Source of the DNA: Croceimicrobium sp965228705
GTDB lineage: Bacteria; Bacteroidota; Bacteroidia; Flavobacteriales; Schleiferiaceae
Assembly (NCBI RefSeq): GCF_965228705.1
Contig: NZ_OZ245832.1
Location: 2,604,001-2,668,000 of the forward strand
Reading direction: 5' to 3'
Length of the DNA stretch: 64,000 bases
The stretch's first letter is position 1. The number at the start of each line of letters is the position of its first letter. The position numbers and the translations under genes are program-made. The notes beneath the pieces are model-generated. The model did not search any database and was not told the DNA's origin. It saw nothing but the letters and a program-made list of their open reading frames with translations. Positions 7,195-17,970 of this stretch are shown here, piece after piece.

Positions 7195-10100
7195 TCAATT
7201 AGAATAGTTATCCTTAATTTCCGAGCCAGTCTGATAAATTGCCGTACCTGCTTCATATGCATCCAATGAATTTGGCACAACATCTAAAAGCGCTTTCACT
7301 TCAGGCTCGGCTAAGCTTGTGGCTGGCGCCAATAAGGTCACACCAGGAGCAATATAACGATCAAATATACCCGATTTCTCAATTCCAAAAATATCTTCCC
7401 CGTTACTCATAGTGTACGCAGCATTTGACATGGACAAAGGAGGAATGCCAATTGCACCAAGATTACCAGCTAACTTTGCCATAGGTTTAGCAACGTTCCT
7501 ATCCAATGATTCAGCCGTTGACCCAACCGTACTGGTCCCCGAAAAGTTTCTTTTCAACCAATTACCAAACTGTCTATCAACAGTATGTAACCAAGTTTTA
7601 TCAGTTCTCTCCTTGTTTCCGCCCTTTTTAAACTCTTCAAAATAGATATGATTCATTTGATTTTGTGCACCACCAATAAACCGGACTGTCTCTGTAGTCA
7701 TCCAAGACACTCGATAGGAACCATCTTTTTGTTTTTCCATTGTTGCACCCTCATGCTCAGCTGCTAATTGTTTTGCTAGTACATATTGATCAGAATGAAT
7801 GAGGTTATCCCAAAACCCTGCACCTTCAACCCACATTCCATTAGGATCTTTCAAATTGATAGGATTATTCATGGTGAAATTATACGGACTCCAGCTTGAA
7901 TACTTTTCCGCCAGCGGATCCACACTCAACCATACACTAATCTTAGGATCGTAGTAACGGGCCCCATAATAGAAATTCCCGGTCTCATCATCCCATTCCT
8001 TACCGTTAAAGCGGAAGCGACTGGAGAAAGAGCGATAATTGAATGCCATCTGATTTTGCAAATTTTCTCCCCAAATAGTATTATGGAAAAACTGATATGC
8101 ATCACCGCGCATATCGGTAATAAACTCCACAGAACCTAAATAATCAGGATGGTACCAATACATCACTGCTATTTCTGAGCAGTCAATATTTCCTGCCTCT
8201 TGAGCTACAAATGTACTTTGCTCGCATGCACAAATAGTTGGATCTAAATCGTCTTCACAATAAACCGCTAAAGTAACCCCATCCGTTAAACTAGGTTGTG
8301 CTAACATGGCCTCCCAGTCCAACTCCACCGACACATCATATAAACAGTCCATAGTTGCCTGCATATCCTCTATTACAGCGTCAGTAGCAAGGCTCATATT
8401 CCCTCCTTCGTAGCCAAGACCAGGCACAAAGCCAGCCGAGTCCACTAAATGACTTAGAGCAGAGGAAATACGTTGATCGCCCATATAATAGTGCTTACTA
8501 ATTAATACCGCTTCCTCATAATGAGAGGCAATAAAATAAGGATTCACATATACAGTTGGGCTTTCCAGGCTTAAAACCGTCTGACCCTGACTATTCGTAT
8601 TTACCAGGCTACCGGTAATGATCGTTTTTAGCACTCGCTCACCTGCATCATCGTAAACATAATGAGCCAAATCTGAATGGTCATTATCTCCTTTTTTAAC
8701 CCCTCTCAAAGTTTGATGCTCATTCCAACAAAAAACTTCGATCTGATTTGTCCCGGATCCACCAATCTCCTTACGCTGAATAATACTTCCAACATCATTA
8801 TAATCCAGCTGATACCCTTTACCAAGGCTATTAGCCACTTGGGTAATTTGATGATCTTTTCCATTGGGAGTATCATAGCTATAGGTAAAATTATAATTCG
8901 ATATTCCTCCAGAATTATCGGTCAAGATTTTTGTAGCTAATCGACCAACGGAATTATAAGACATTGTTTGAGTAATATCATGAACAACCGTGGTGGTGCC
9001 TCCTGATTGAACTTGATAATTCTGATCTACACCAGTAATCTGATTTAAACCGTCATACTCAATATTATCAAAGCTATATGCCCCTCCTAAGGAATTGCCA
9101 TTAACCGTGACATTATTGGCTGTATTTTCAATATTGGCTGCATTACCTCTAATATCATAGGCAAAGCTTTTATTCAGCAATTGACCACTGTTGGATTCCA
9201 ATTGGACATTGCTCAAACGTCGAGTATTATCGATTTGAAGCTGAGTACTGGTCCCATTGCCATAAACGATATACTCTCGGTTACCTAAACCATCGTATAA
9301 AATGGTATCCAGGATAGAGTATGAACTGGTCATTCCGGGTAAGGTCCCATCCATTGCCGTTAAATTAGCACAGAGATCATAGCTATAAGACACCTCTTCT
9401 CCATCCGGATAGGTCATATCCAAAATTCGACCCCAGCTATCATAAGAAAAATGGGTGGTGAATTTGCGGTCGCCTGCGGTTGGGACCTGAATTAACTTTC
9501 GCTCATAAACTACATTACCCAATAGGTCATACTTAAATTGATCCTCTTTAAAGCCATTGCCTTGTTCGATCTTGACAATTCTTCCCGCACCGTTTTTCCC
9601 ATCTCCTTTGGCACCATAAGTATAGGTAACATCATTTAAGTTACCAGTTTGAGGATATTCTACAGTTAAAAGTCGATTTTTAAAATAGGTTCGGGTTATA
9701 CCAGTAGTTCCAGTAGCCGGTGTTTCTGTTTTTAAGAGATTTCCTGCCAAATCATAAGTGAATTTGGAAAGTCCCCGATCTGGATGATTCTCCTGAGTTA
9801 GTCTTCCAAAATTATCATAGGTATATGTGGTGGATAAACCTGTTGCATTTGTGGAAGATTCCAATTCGCCCAAATTATTGTAGTCAAAAACGGTAATCTC
9901 CGGGCTTGAATAACCAGCACCTTTAAAACCTACTTGCATCACTTGAAAGCCCCGTCCATCAGTAAACATCTGTTTATACATATCAGGAATACTAGCGACA
10001 CCTATTAGCTTAGATTCGGCTACCATTAAATCAGTCCCTTCACCAAATGCATCCGTGGACTGGTAATAATTAAACTCAGTTTGGATGTTCTTCCCTCCTG

Positions 10101-13100
10101 AACCTGGAAACACATTTGTATATTGAACTCTACCCAAGAGATCATACTTGATTTCTTGATTCTTTGCAGGATCACCAGTATGTACTTTATTACCGGACAA
10201 TTCCACCAAATTAAGTTCTTTAAAGTCAGGCAATATTGAAGCTTCTTCCAGGAAGCTCCATCTGCTTAATCTGGTCCACCCCATCTCATTGATATTACTG
10301 AAACCGGAAACCTCTCTTTCAATCTGGAAATTCCCTGTTCCAGAGTTCCCGGAACGCTCATTTCTGGATTGAACAACCTGCCCAAATCCATCCACAAAAA
10401 TTGCCGTGCGCATGGGATTACTTAAAGCAGAGCTACTGAGGCTTGGCACTGCGCTGGCTGGATTAACCGCCGGATTTGTTAATCCAGCATAATTTGATGC
10501 CGGAGCATTAACATTTCTCGAAGTTATGGCCACCGGAACCTTTTTTAGTGGATCATTGGACGCTGGATTATAGCCATCCAAATCATACTCAAAAGTTAGG
10601 GTCGCATAGGAAGCTGAATTCTCCAGATGTGCATAATACTCTCTTGGTGCCCAAACCTCAGTTAATCTGAATAATCCATCGTACACATAATGGAGTGGAT
10701 AACCATTCAGGTCAATGGAACGCAGCAGATTTCCGCTCTTCAAATCATAATCATAATAAGCCTTATCATTAAACTGATTTTCGACCTCGACTACATAGGT
10801 CTCCACATCTGAATCGTAGCTTAAATTAATATCTGCTCTTTGTGAATTGGCATCTAATGGACCCAGGAACTGAGTTACATTTCCATATATATCGAAAGTT
10901 AAATTAGTCACAGCCTCTGCCCCGCCAGCTAATTTTTGCTTCAACTCCGAAGGCACACCCTTGCCTGAAACCAAAGCACTTACTTCACTATATCTTGACA
11001 CTGGATTTGAAGTAGCTCCTTCATAAATTTCGTGCTTCTTCAAAACATTAACGGCATCACTGGTATTGATGCCCGTTTGGGGGTCAAAATACTGCATCAA
11101 GGCAATCAAATCTGCACTATAGGTTACATTATAGTTATCCTCCTCAATAAAGATCATATCATGAACCGGCTTTTTAAAGTCAATAGTGACCGAAGGTTCA
11201 CGACCTTCACCAGTAAACATAGGACCTCCACAATCGGGTACAGCTGGATCCCAATAAGATTCAATAATAATTGTGTCTACCAAATAGGCCGGATCAGCCG
11301 TATAGCTTACTTCAAAGACCATTGCATTGGGAATATCCAAGCCCGTAAGCGTTACAGTTTGAAACTCGGTGGTACTATTATCAATTAGATCCTCAATTAA
11401 TACATCAAAAGACTTTGTTTCATAATAGTAGTGGTGGATAGTATCCATTACCGAGGTGCTAACAGAAGTGCTTGTGCTGGCCTCTCCTTTTTCGTATCGC
11501 GTAATGTTGAAATAGTTGTCGTACTCCGCGCTAAATTGCGAGCTCTGGTGAAAATAAGTGCTTGGAGCTGATGCGCTTGTAAACACATCTACTGAGTCTA
11601 CTATAGGCCTAACCACTGTTTGCTCATTTACAATCGCAGGAAACAGTGTATTGGTCTCTCCAATCTCGCCCCAAACTACCGGACTGCTGGTTTCCGTTTC
11701 GTTAAAGTCCAAAACTTGATCTACTAGATAATACTCTATCGTATTATGTTTATGACTGATCATTTTTTGATACTCATCTGTTTCGATATAGGTATCAGCG
11801 CTATTTAAAAGGTTTTCTAACTTATAGCTAATATCAAAATTCAATAAGTGTATTTCATCCTTTAACACCTTGTGCTTATACTCATATCTCTTACGACCTT
11901 CAAAATCCGGATCTGCAAATGGCTCATAGAGCAAGACTTGAGAGTAAAAACGCTGTTCAATATACTCTAAATCATTATTAGCATCAATAGAAACACGCTT
12001 ATAGCCTTGAGGTATACTAGCATTCTCATAGGCTCCATCAGGAAGACCGAACTCAAACCTGGGCTGGATCACTTCCAATCTTGAAAAGCCTAAAAAATCG
12101 CGTTCCCTTCTGCTTTTAAAGCCTCCATCATATAAATATTCATAGACGCGGACATCGACACCATCGACATCTACTGCATCTACCACAGCGTGCAATCCAT
12201 CATCTACGGTGACGGTTTTCATAACCCACTTACTCATGGGCATATCCCAAAACACCAGTTGATTGTCTGAGCTGCGATGTGTTTTCACCTTAGGTTCGTG
12301 ATATCCAACCTTATTCCCAACCAGCTCATAGTCAATGGTAAAGGTCCCACCTAAATCATTGGTCACTGTTTTAAGTCGGTTACCCTCTCCTATTTTATTA
12401 TAATATACGGCCAATTCATCACTTCCATTATTAACCACAAAGTCTGGTGCGCCATCCCCATTCATATCCATAAAGGCCGCTTGACTGGAGTTGAAGGACA
12501 CATTTGGACTGGCTTCAACATTGACATTGAGTTTAATCGAGGTTGCCGGGATGGTAAAGGAAATAGTAGGGGCTGCGAAGCTGGCTGAAATACCGGTGGA
12601 TACCGATTCATTCATTGGCTCGTCCAAAGTAGGGCTGGGACTAATTGAATAAACTGAAAAGCCCGAACCGGTATTTAACTCAAAGCCAATAATATTTCCT
12701 GATGCCGAATAAATCAACTTATCAGGCAAGCCATCCTTGGTAACATCCAGGTATTCGATCTTGCCATAATTCAGTATTCGGTTCACATTTATCCCAAACT
12801 TGAAACTCTCATTCTGGCTTCCGCCAGACTTGTCTATCAATTGAAGTCCACTGCTCAGATTAACCGACATTTGTTGTTGTTGATCCTTTACCAGAGATGG
12901 CATGGGAGCATAAGACGCCATGGAATAGCCCAAGTTCAGGCTTACTTTCTGATTGGCCGCACCATAATCCTTAACCTTATCTACCAGGCCATCCCCATTG
13001 ATATCCTTCCAACTAATTTTAGTTTCTGAACTCGTAGTATTAAATCCTCCACCTAAGGAAAGTGTGGACGTAGCGGATTCATCTTCCGTCTTCACAAATC

Positions 13101-16100
13101 GCATATCCTGATTTAGGAAAGATCCGGAAGAAACAGAAACCGATCCGGAAGAACTTACGCTCTGTCCTTTATAGCCTCCAGTATAGGTTATTGCCGAAGT
13201 TTGCAAACCTCCCAAAGGATTGGTAACTCTTGCCTCTAGACTAGCATCGCCACCCCAAAGGTCCGGATATCCATCCCCATTTAAATCCATTAATTGTCGA
13301 GTCGGTTCGCCATAATACTGGCTCCCGGAAGCTAGTCGACTATTTGTATAAGATGTCCCCAAATTGGTCCAATCCAGTGGGACTCCTAGTCCACCTCCAA
13401 AATTTATTCCTTTTGTATAAGACTCACTTCTTTGTTTAATACCATAAGCGATATCGGTTCCACTAGGAGGGCTCTGACTTGGCCCTAAGTCTAAGTCGGG
13501 TTCCAAATATTTTCCTGGTGCTTGAACACCATCTTTTCCAAAAAAGCCCAAATGCGATTCAAGTACAGAATATCGATCTAAGGAATACGGAGTATTTGGG
13601 CTATAATCTCGTGTATAATCTCTGAGGCCAGCGCCATACTCACCGCGATAAGGTGAAACAGGCACAAATAACAATTCATCAAAATCTGGGAACAAACTTG
13701 AGAGTTCACTAACGTCTTCTACCTTCCTAGGCTGTGTATCACTCAGGTAATTAACACTTGTAGCCAATTCCATTGTGGGCATTTTTATATCTGCCTTGTG
13801 TATAAATTTGGTTAAATCTGGTTCACTCCAGCCAAAATATCCCCAATGTTGCATCTGATCTGCTAAAAGACTGCGATTTTGGGCATAAATACTTGGGTAG
13901 AGATCGTCCAGTTTAGAAAATGATTTTTTGCTAAGGTTTACTAACTCGTAGGAAGGCACTAAGGTGGACCAATATTCAGCCAAACTTTGGTCCGTTGAGT
14001 AAACTTCCAGATATACATCTTTTCCATCCACGACATAACCTGGGAACTGATAGGCCCCGGTACTTGGATAAGCTAATCGACTGGCAATAGTTCCCAATAA
14101 AGCTCCATCATCATCTAGAGCATATACTGCATAGCTTTGATCGACATTAAAACGGATAGCGCATTTCGCTACCAAGGTCCCATCAATTTTCTGCACCAAA
14201 TACACCGTTTTGTAATTATCCACGCCATAATTCGTATATGCGGAAAACTCTTCTGTGGAATAAAATTGCGAATAATTAACAGTTCCGATTGCTGGCCAAA
14301 TTCGATAGGTTGATCCAGAGTTTACAGAAAACGCCGCAGGAGGATTATGCTCTACAAGCCTGTTATACACCCCAAAATCTACCACCGGATATCGAACTGG
14401 GTTTCCCGGAGGGCCATTTAAACAAGATTCCATATCGATTTCCACTTTGGGTCTCCAATCAATGCTTTGCCAATTAACCGTAGAAGTACTTTTTACTTTA
14501 AAACTTAAAAAAGCTTCATAGTCATCCGTAGAAATGCCGGAAAGCATATCTTCTGCGCTACCATATGTATTAAAGAAACTAGCATTGGGATATGAGGCAT
14601 TAGCCTTTGTAAACATACTTTCAGTAATGGTATTAGTGGTACCTGCTTCTAAGACATACTGATAAGTCCACTCATATTCATATTCACCATCGGCCCTGTT
14701 CATTAATGCTATGCCCACTTCAAATACAACATCATCCGATAAACCTGTAGCAACAGATATACTTGGCCAGGTAAGTTTAAAATCAAGTTCAGAAGGAATC
14801 TCAACTGGTTGTTGGCCGCTTAAGAGAAAGGAACCGGCAGCGCTCGTCTCGGTAAAGTCTGTTCCGGCACCATCACGTTTGGTGGAACTATGGTTGGTGT
14901 AAGTAATTCCTGGATCCCATACCAGCAAATCATTGTAGCCATTATCTCCACTTGAAGTTCTAAAGAATATTGTATCTCCTTCTTGTACAGATACGCTGCT
15001 AAAACTCATATTCACAGGACTGCCAGCAGTCACTGTTTGAAAGCCTGATCCCATGAAAGCTTTATTGTATTCAATAGCCACTTTTACGGGTCCCGTATTA
15101 CTTCCTCTTAATGCTGCACTTCCATCGATGTCAATGGTACCAGTAAATGGGGCAATCCAAGGTCTTACTAATTGAAGATCTTTAATCGGTTCTTGATCGG
15201 GATCTGCAGGAGGGGTCGCACCGGTTACAATTGGGTTCAAAGTTGCATCCGAATGCTCGGTATATTGCAAGTTCCCCATATCATCCAAAGTCCCAAAGTA
15301 GATGTAGTCATTGTCCCCAACAGGGCGCACCAAATCTGGAAGACCATCCGCATTATAATCCGTTAGATATTGATAGGTTGTTGACCAGCTTCTGTTCCAA
15401 TTTTGACCATAGTTCACATTGATACTAATAATTCCTGGAATACTTAATTCACCAACAAAGTCAAAACCATAATCGAAAGATGTACTATAGGATTTATTAA
15501 ATACTTCCTGATCTATTTTTAGTTGAGTTCCTTTTACAAGATTCCCCTCTTCATTAATTGTAATAGGGTAATAATAATCGCCGCTTAAGGTATGTTCATA
15601 TAAATCAGGAATACCATCGCCGTTCATATCTCTTAAACCCTGTCTTTGATAAGATTTACTAATACCACCACCGATATTAGCACTAAAGGCCATATTCTTA
15701 CCTGGCTTCTGCTCTTGGGGTAGGGGAGCATATCCAGTACCTAAAGAAAGTTTTGAGTTTATACCAAAGCTGGTGCTTTTGGAAATTGGCAGTTCAGGTG
15801 AGTTAAATACCAGCGTTTTTTCAACGCCACGTAACTCATCAGAAATCTGAGGGAAAAGAGCCTGTATTTCTACATTGTGTTTAACGTATTCCGGTGTTTC
15901 CTCAAAACCAATTCCGGGGTCATAATATTCGAAATCATGACCGTGAAAAAGTGTTCCGCTGCGGTATTCTTTTATGCCACTTAAACGGTTTTTATACAGA
16001 GTAGTTTCATTACTCAGATAAGCAAAATCATAGGACTTAATCAGTTGAGCACCATAATAAACTTTGATATCATCTAATTGAAAATCGTCATAAACCAAAA

Positions 16101-17964
16101 AGCCATAATTAGCCATTAAACTAGCATCTGGTCTATTATTGCTAGAATTGAACTCCACTTTGTATTTAGCCGTTGGGCTACCAGAAGTGTGCCCTGTATA
16201 ATCAATATAATCCAGGACGATTTGTTGAGCGCCGTCTTCCATGCTCCCTGCATTACTTACATCAGTTCTTGCATAATGGTATTCAACATAGTTGCCCCAA
16301 ACATCAATGATCTTGCACAACTTCCACTCTGCAATGTCACTTGCCGCATTCTTTTGCTTCCTTAATACCGCATTTGCAGCTACGGTAGACCCGTCATAAG
16401 TGCCATAGAAAAACCTTGTTCCTGAAGCATCTTGCTCAATCCAAACATAATCGTCCGGGCCTGTTCCCTTCCGGATTAAATCTTTGTACCCTGTCCGGGT
16501 TCGTTCGAAAAACCTAACATCTCCAGAAGAGCGATTATACACTTCACGGTTAGCCCTTCTACCCCCTTGAGAACTTGCCTGCTCATTGTATTCATTCTCT
16601 TCGAACAAAGGCTCCCCATTCATTACATAGGACTCCGTTTGAATTTGGCTATCATACTCAGGAACTCCCCATTTTGTGTCTACAGAAATACTAGGCACAC
16701 CTATGTTCCAGCCATAACCAGCCCATGAACTACCGCCTTCTGAATTGTAAGACAATGCCAACTGTGGTTGCATACCCTTTCTTCCCGCAGGAATCTCTAA
16801 GGGATAAGAAAGGCTCGCCTCGCCAGTTTGACTGATACTTGGAGGTTGCATTAAATTCATTCCCGAAGCCGGATTAGCAGGCTTAATATCCTGAATCATC
16901 GTAGGTGCAAAGGCACTGGCCTCAGGCATTTCAGGGGATTTGATTAAGGCCCCAAAATACTGGGTTTGACCCTTATTGGGCACAAAGGCAATTTCCCCAT
17001 TGGTATCGATAGAGTCAATCGCTACTCCCTGCCAGGATTTTGTACTGTAATCGAAATAATAAACTTGTAACTCACTTAATTTCTGCTGGGAATTCAACTG
17101 GGCAATGTTCAGCTTAAAGCCAATTTGCTCCGCTTGGGCTGCTACTTGTGGTGAGGGCTGATAGGCCTTGGCACCCGAAGTAATATTGATAATCCCTTGG
17201 GGTAAAACCGGCATTTCTACCTCGCGTAGGCGATAGGCTTGAACGGTTTCCATCGCTGGTATGGACTGGAAATAAGTAGGGTCTTCTACCACCACTCTTT
17301 CCAATCGAGGGCTTTGCATAGCTCCGTCTGCCTGACGTTGGAATTCAAGTTTTGGACTCTTTATCTGAGCGGAGATTCCCAAACCACTGGGAACGGTAAA
17401 TCGCAAGTAGTTTAAGCCTTCCTTTAAATCAGAAGCCGCGATTTTCTCGCGTACCTGATGCCAGCGATCATCCTTAACCAAGCTTCTTTCTCCAAAAGTT
17501 TCATTAGAGTTAAAACTCTTGGCCAAACTGCGACCGTCTTCTACGCCATTTACTTCGTAGGTAAGGTAAACCGAAGACCAATCGGCAGACTTAAAGTTTT
17601 TAGGTAATTGAAAATTGAATATATCATCCTGGGGATCGTTCAAAGGCATATTGAGCTCCATACCAATTAAAGCCTCATCTTCCATAGCAGGTACTGCAAA
17701 GCTTTGTACCTCACTCAGATCAAGCAGCTCATTCTCCTGAACAGGCTGGGCTTGATGGATTGGAGTATTCCTTCGAGTGCCACTATTAGCCTTGCTTAGG
17801 CTTCGGGATTCTTTGGTTATATGACCCGATTTATTTAATGTTGGGCTTATGGGCTGCACTTCTCCCCAATGACTCAGGGCGCGGGCACTGGCATGCAGAT
17901 CATTGAATAAAAAGAAAAATACGAGTAGACAGGAGGCTACTTGGCTTATACGATCAGTTTTCAT
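7195..17964 (-). CDS. giant SpvB / FG-GAP / YD-repeat RHS-core protein (polymorphic toxin-like)
   Basis: 3589 aa. There is a signal peptide (hydrophobic core SCLLVFFFLF, possible cleavage after LHASARA). The region at about residues 364-600 is SpvB-like (GEASLSYPLEIPAGRKGMQ, then LSYNSEGGSSWAGYGW). FG-GAP/VCBS-type calcium loops follow near 775, 873, 1558, 1653, 1740 and 1832 (for example DMNGDGIPDLY, DLNGDGYPDLW). YD repeats run from about 2400 to 3100 (FTYDLAGNLL, YTYDNFGRLT). The RHS-associated core lies near 3330-3379 (FYYGARYYDPKISVWLSVDP). After DPNGMW comes a roughly 210-aa tip with no motif I recognise. The layout matches Tc-toxin BC/RHS shells, which fold around a cargo tip. It has no T9SS sorting domain of its own. 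It begins 6 bp after the T9SS cargo gene, so the two are surely one operon. Confidence 0.9.
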   Translation of the reverse strand: MKTDRISQVASCLLVFFFLFNDLHASARALSHWGEVQPISPTLNKSGHITKESRSLSKANSGTRRNTPIHQAQPVQENELLDLSEVQSFAVPAMEDEALIGMELNMPLNDPQDDIFNFQLPKNFKSADWSSVYLTYEVNGVEDGRSLAKSFNSNETFGERSLVKDDRWHQVREKIAASDLKEGLNYLRFTVPSGLGISAQIKSPKLEFQRQADGAMQSPRLERVVVEDPTYFQSIPAMETVQAYRLREVEMPVLPQGIINITSGAKAYQPSPQVAAQAEQIGFKLNIAQLNSQQKLSELQVYYFDYSTKSWQGVAIDSIDTNGEIAFVPNKGQTQYFGALIKSPEMPEASAFAPTMIQDIKPANPASGMNLMQPPSISQTGEASLSYPLEIPAGRKGMQPQLALSYNSEGGSSWAGYGWNIGVPSISVDTKWGVPEYDSQIQTESYVMNGEPLFEENEYNEQASSQGGRRANREVYNRSSGDVRFFERTRTGYKDLIRKGTGPDDYVWIEQDASGTRFFYGTYDGSTVAANAVLRKQKNAASDIAEWKLCKIIDVWGNYVEYHYARTDVSNAGSMEDGAQQIVLDYIDYTGHTSGSPTAKYKVEFNSSNNRPDASLMANYGFLVYDDFQLDDIKVYYGAQLIKSYDFAYLSNETTLYKNRLSGIKEYRSGTLFHGHDFEYYDPGIGFEETPEYVKHNVEIQALFPQISDELRGVEKTLVFNSPELPISKSTSFGINSKLSLGTGYAPLPQEQKPGKNMAFSANIGGGISKSYQRQGLRDMNGDGIPDLYEHTLSGDYYYPITINEEGNLVKGTQLKIDQEVFNKSYSTSFDYGFDFVGELSIPGIISINVNYGQNWNRSWSTTYQYLTDYNADGLPDLVRPVGDNDYIYFGTLDDMGNLQYTEHSDATLNPIVTGATPPADPDQEPIKDLQLVRPWIAPFTGTIDIDGSAALRGSNTGPVKVAIEYNKAFMGSGFQTVTAGSPVNMSFSSVSVQEGDTIFFRTSSGDNGYNDLLVWDPGITYTNHSSTKRDGAGTDFTETSAAGSFLLSGQQPVEIPSELDFKLTWPSISVATGLSDDVVFEVGIALMNRADGEYEYEWTYQYVLEAGTTNTITESMFTKANASYPNASFFNTYGSAEDMLSGISTDDYEAFLSFKVKSTSTVNWQSIDWRPKVEIDMESCLNGPPGNPVRYPVVDFGVYNRLVEHNPPAAFSVNSGSTYRIWPAIGTVNYSQFYSTEEFSAYTNYGVDNYKTVYLVQKIDGTLVAKCAIRFNVDQSYAVYALDDDGALLGTIASRLAYPSTGAYQFPGYVVDGKDVYLEVYSTDQSLAEYWSTLVPSYELVNLSKKSFSKLDDLYPSIYAQNRSLLADQMQHWGYFGWSEPDLTKFIHKADIKMPTMELATSVNYLSDTQPRKVEDVSELSSLFPDFDELLFVPVSPYRGEYGAGLRDYTRDYSPNTPYSLDRYSVLESHLGFFGKDGVQAPGKYLEPDLDLGPSQSPPSGTDIAYGIKQRSESYTKGINFGGGLGVPLDWTNLGTSYTNSRLASGSQYYGEPTRQLMDLNGDGYPDLWGGDASLEARVTNPLGGLQTSAITYTGGYKGQSVSSSGSVSVSSGSFLNQDMRFVKTEDESATSTLSLGGGFNTTSSETKISWKDINGDGLVDKVKDYGAANQKVSLNLGYSMASYAPMPSLVKDQQQQMSVNLSSGLQLIDKSGGSQNESFKFGINVNRILNYGKIEYLDVTKDGLPDKLIYSASGNIIGFELNTGSGFSVYSISPSPTLDEPMNESVSTGISASFAAPTISFTIPATSIKLNVNVEASPNVSFNSSQAAFMDMNGDGAPDFVVNNGSDELAVYYNKIGEGNRLKTVTNDLGGTFTIDYELVGNKVGYHEPKVKTHRSSDNQLVFWDMPMSKWVMKTVTVDDGLHAVVDAVDVDGVDVRVYEYLYDGGFKSRRERDFLGFSRLEVIQPRFEFGLPDGAYENASIPQGYKRVSIDANNDLEYIEQRFYSQVLLYEPFADPDFEGRKRYEYKHKVLKDEIHLLNFDISYKLENLLNSADTYIETDEYQKMISHKHNTIEYYLVDQVLDFNETETSSPVVWGEIGETNTLFPAIVNEQTVVRPIVDSVDVFTSASAPSTYFHQSSQFSAEYDNYFNITRYEKGEASTSTSVSTSVMDTIHHYYYETKSFDVLIEDLIDNSTTEFQTVTLTGLDIPNAMVFEVSYTADPAYLVDTIIIESYWDPAVPDCGGPMFTGEGREPSVTIDFKKPVHDMIFIEEDNYNVTYSADLIALMQYFDPQTGINTSDAVNVLKKHEIYEGATSNPVSRYSEVSALVSGKGVPSELKQKLAGGAEAVTNLTFDIYGNVTQFLGPLDANSQRADINLSYDSDVETYVVEVENQFNDKAYYDYDLKSGNLLRSIDLNGYPLHYVYDGLFRLTEVWAPREYYAHLENSASYATLTFEYDLDGYNPASNDPLKKVPVAITSRNVNAPASNYAGLTNPAVNPASAVPSLSSSALSNPMRTAIFVDGFGQVVQSRNERSGNSGTGNFQIEREVSGFSNINEMGWTRLSRWSFLEEASILPDFKELNLVELSGNKVHTGDPAKNQEIKYDLLGRVQYTNVFPGSGGKNIQTEFNYYQSTDAFGEGTDLMVAESKLIGVASIPDMYKQMFTDGRGFQVMQVGFKGAGYSSPEITVFDYNNLGELESSTNATGLSTTYTYDNFGRLTQENHPDRGLSKFTYDLAGNLLKTETPATGTTGITRTYFKNRLLTVEYPQTGNLNDVTYTYGAKGDGKNGAGRIVKIEQGNGFKEDQFKYDLLGNVVYERKLIQVPTAGDRKFTTHFSYDSWGRILDMTYPDGEEVSYSYDLCANLTAMDGTLPGMTSSYSILDTILYDGLGNREYIVYGNGTSTQLQIDNTRRLSNVQLESNSGQLLNKSFAYDIRGNAANIENTANNVTVNGNSLGGAYSFDNIEYDGLNQITGVDQNYQVQSGGTTTVVHDITQTMSYNSVGRLATKILTDNSGGISNYNFTYSYDTPNGKDHQITQVANSLGKGYQLDYNDVGSIIQRKEIGGSGTNQIEVFCWNEHQTLRGVKKGDNDHSDLAHYVYDDAGERVLKTIITGSLVNTNSQGQTVLSLESPTVYVNPYFIASHYEEAVLISKHYYMGDQRISSALSHLVDSAGFVPGLGYEGGNMSLATDAVIEDMQATMDCLYDVSVELDWEAMLAQPSLTDGVTLAVYCEDDLDPTICACEQSTFVAQEAGNIDCSEIAVMYWYHPDYLGSVEFITDMRGDAYQFFHNTIWGENLQNQMAFNYRSFSSRFRFNGKEWDDETGNFYYGARYYDPKISVWLSVDPLAEKYSSWSPYNFTMNNPINLKDPNGMWVEGAGFWDNLIHSDQYVLAKQLAAEHEGATMEKQKDGSYRVSWMTTETVRFIGGAQNQMNHIYFEEFKKGGNKERTDKTWLHTVDRQFGNWLKRNFSGTSTVGSTAESLDRNVAKPMAKLAGNLGAIGIPPLSMSNAAYTMSNGEDIFGIEKSGIFDRYIAPGVTLLAPATSLAEPEVKALLDVVPNSLDAYEAGTAIYQTGSEIKDNYSN

Positions 17965-17970
17965 AAGGTC

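Noticed and set aside
7194..7283. Upstream extension of the small membrane gene into the RHS 3' end
   Set aside because: The extension would overlap the RHS coding sequence by 89 bases; the ATG one base after the RHS stop gives a better start and a normal first membrane span.
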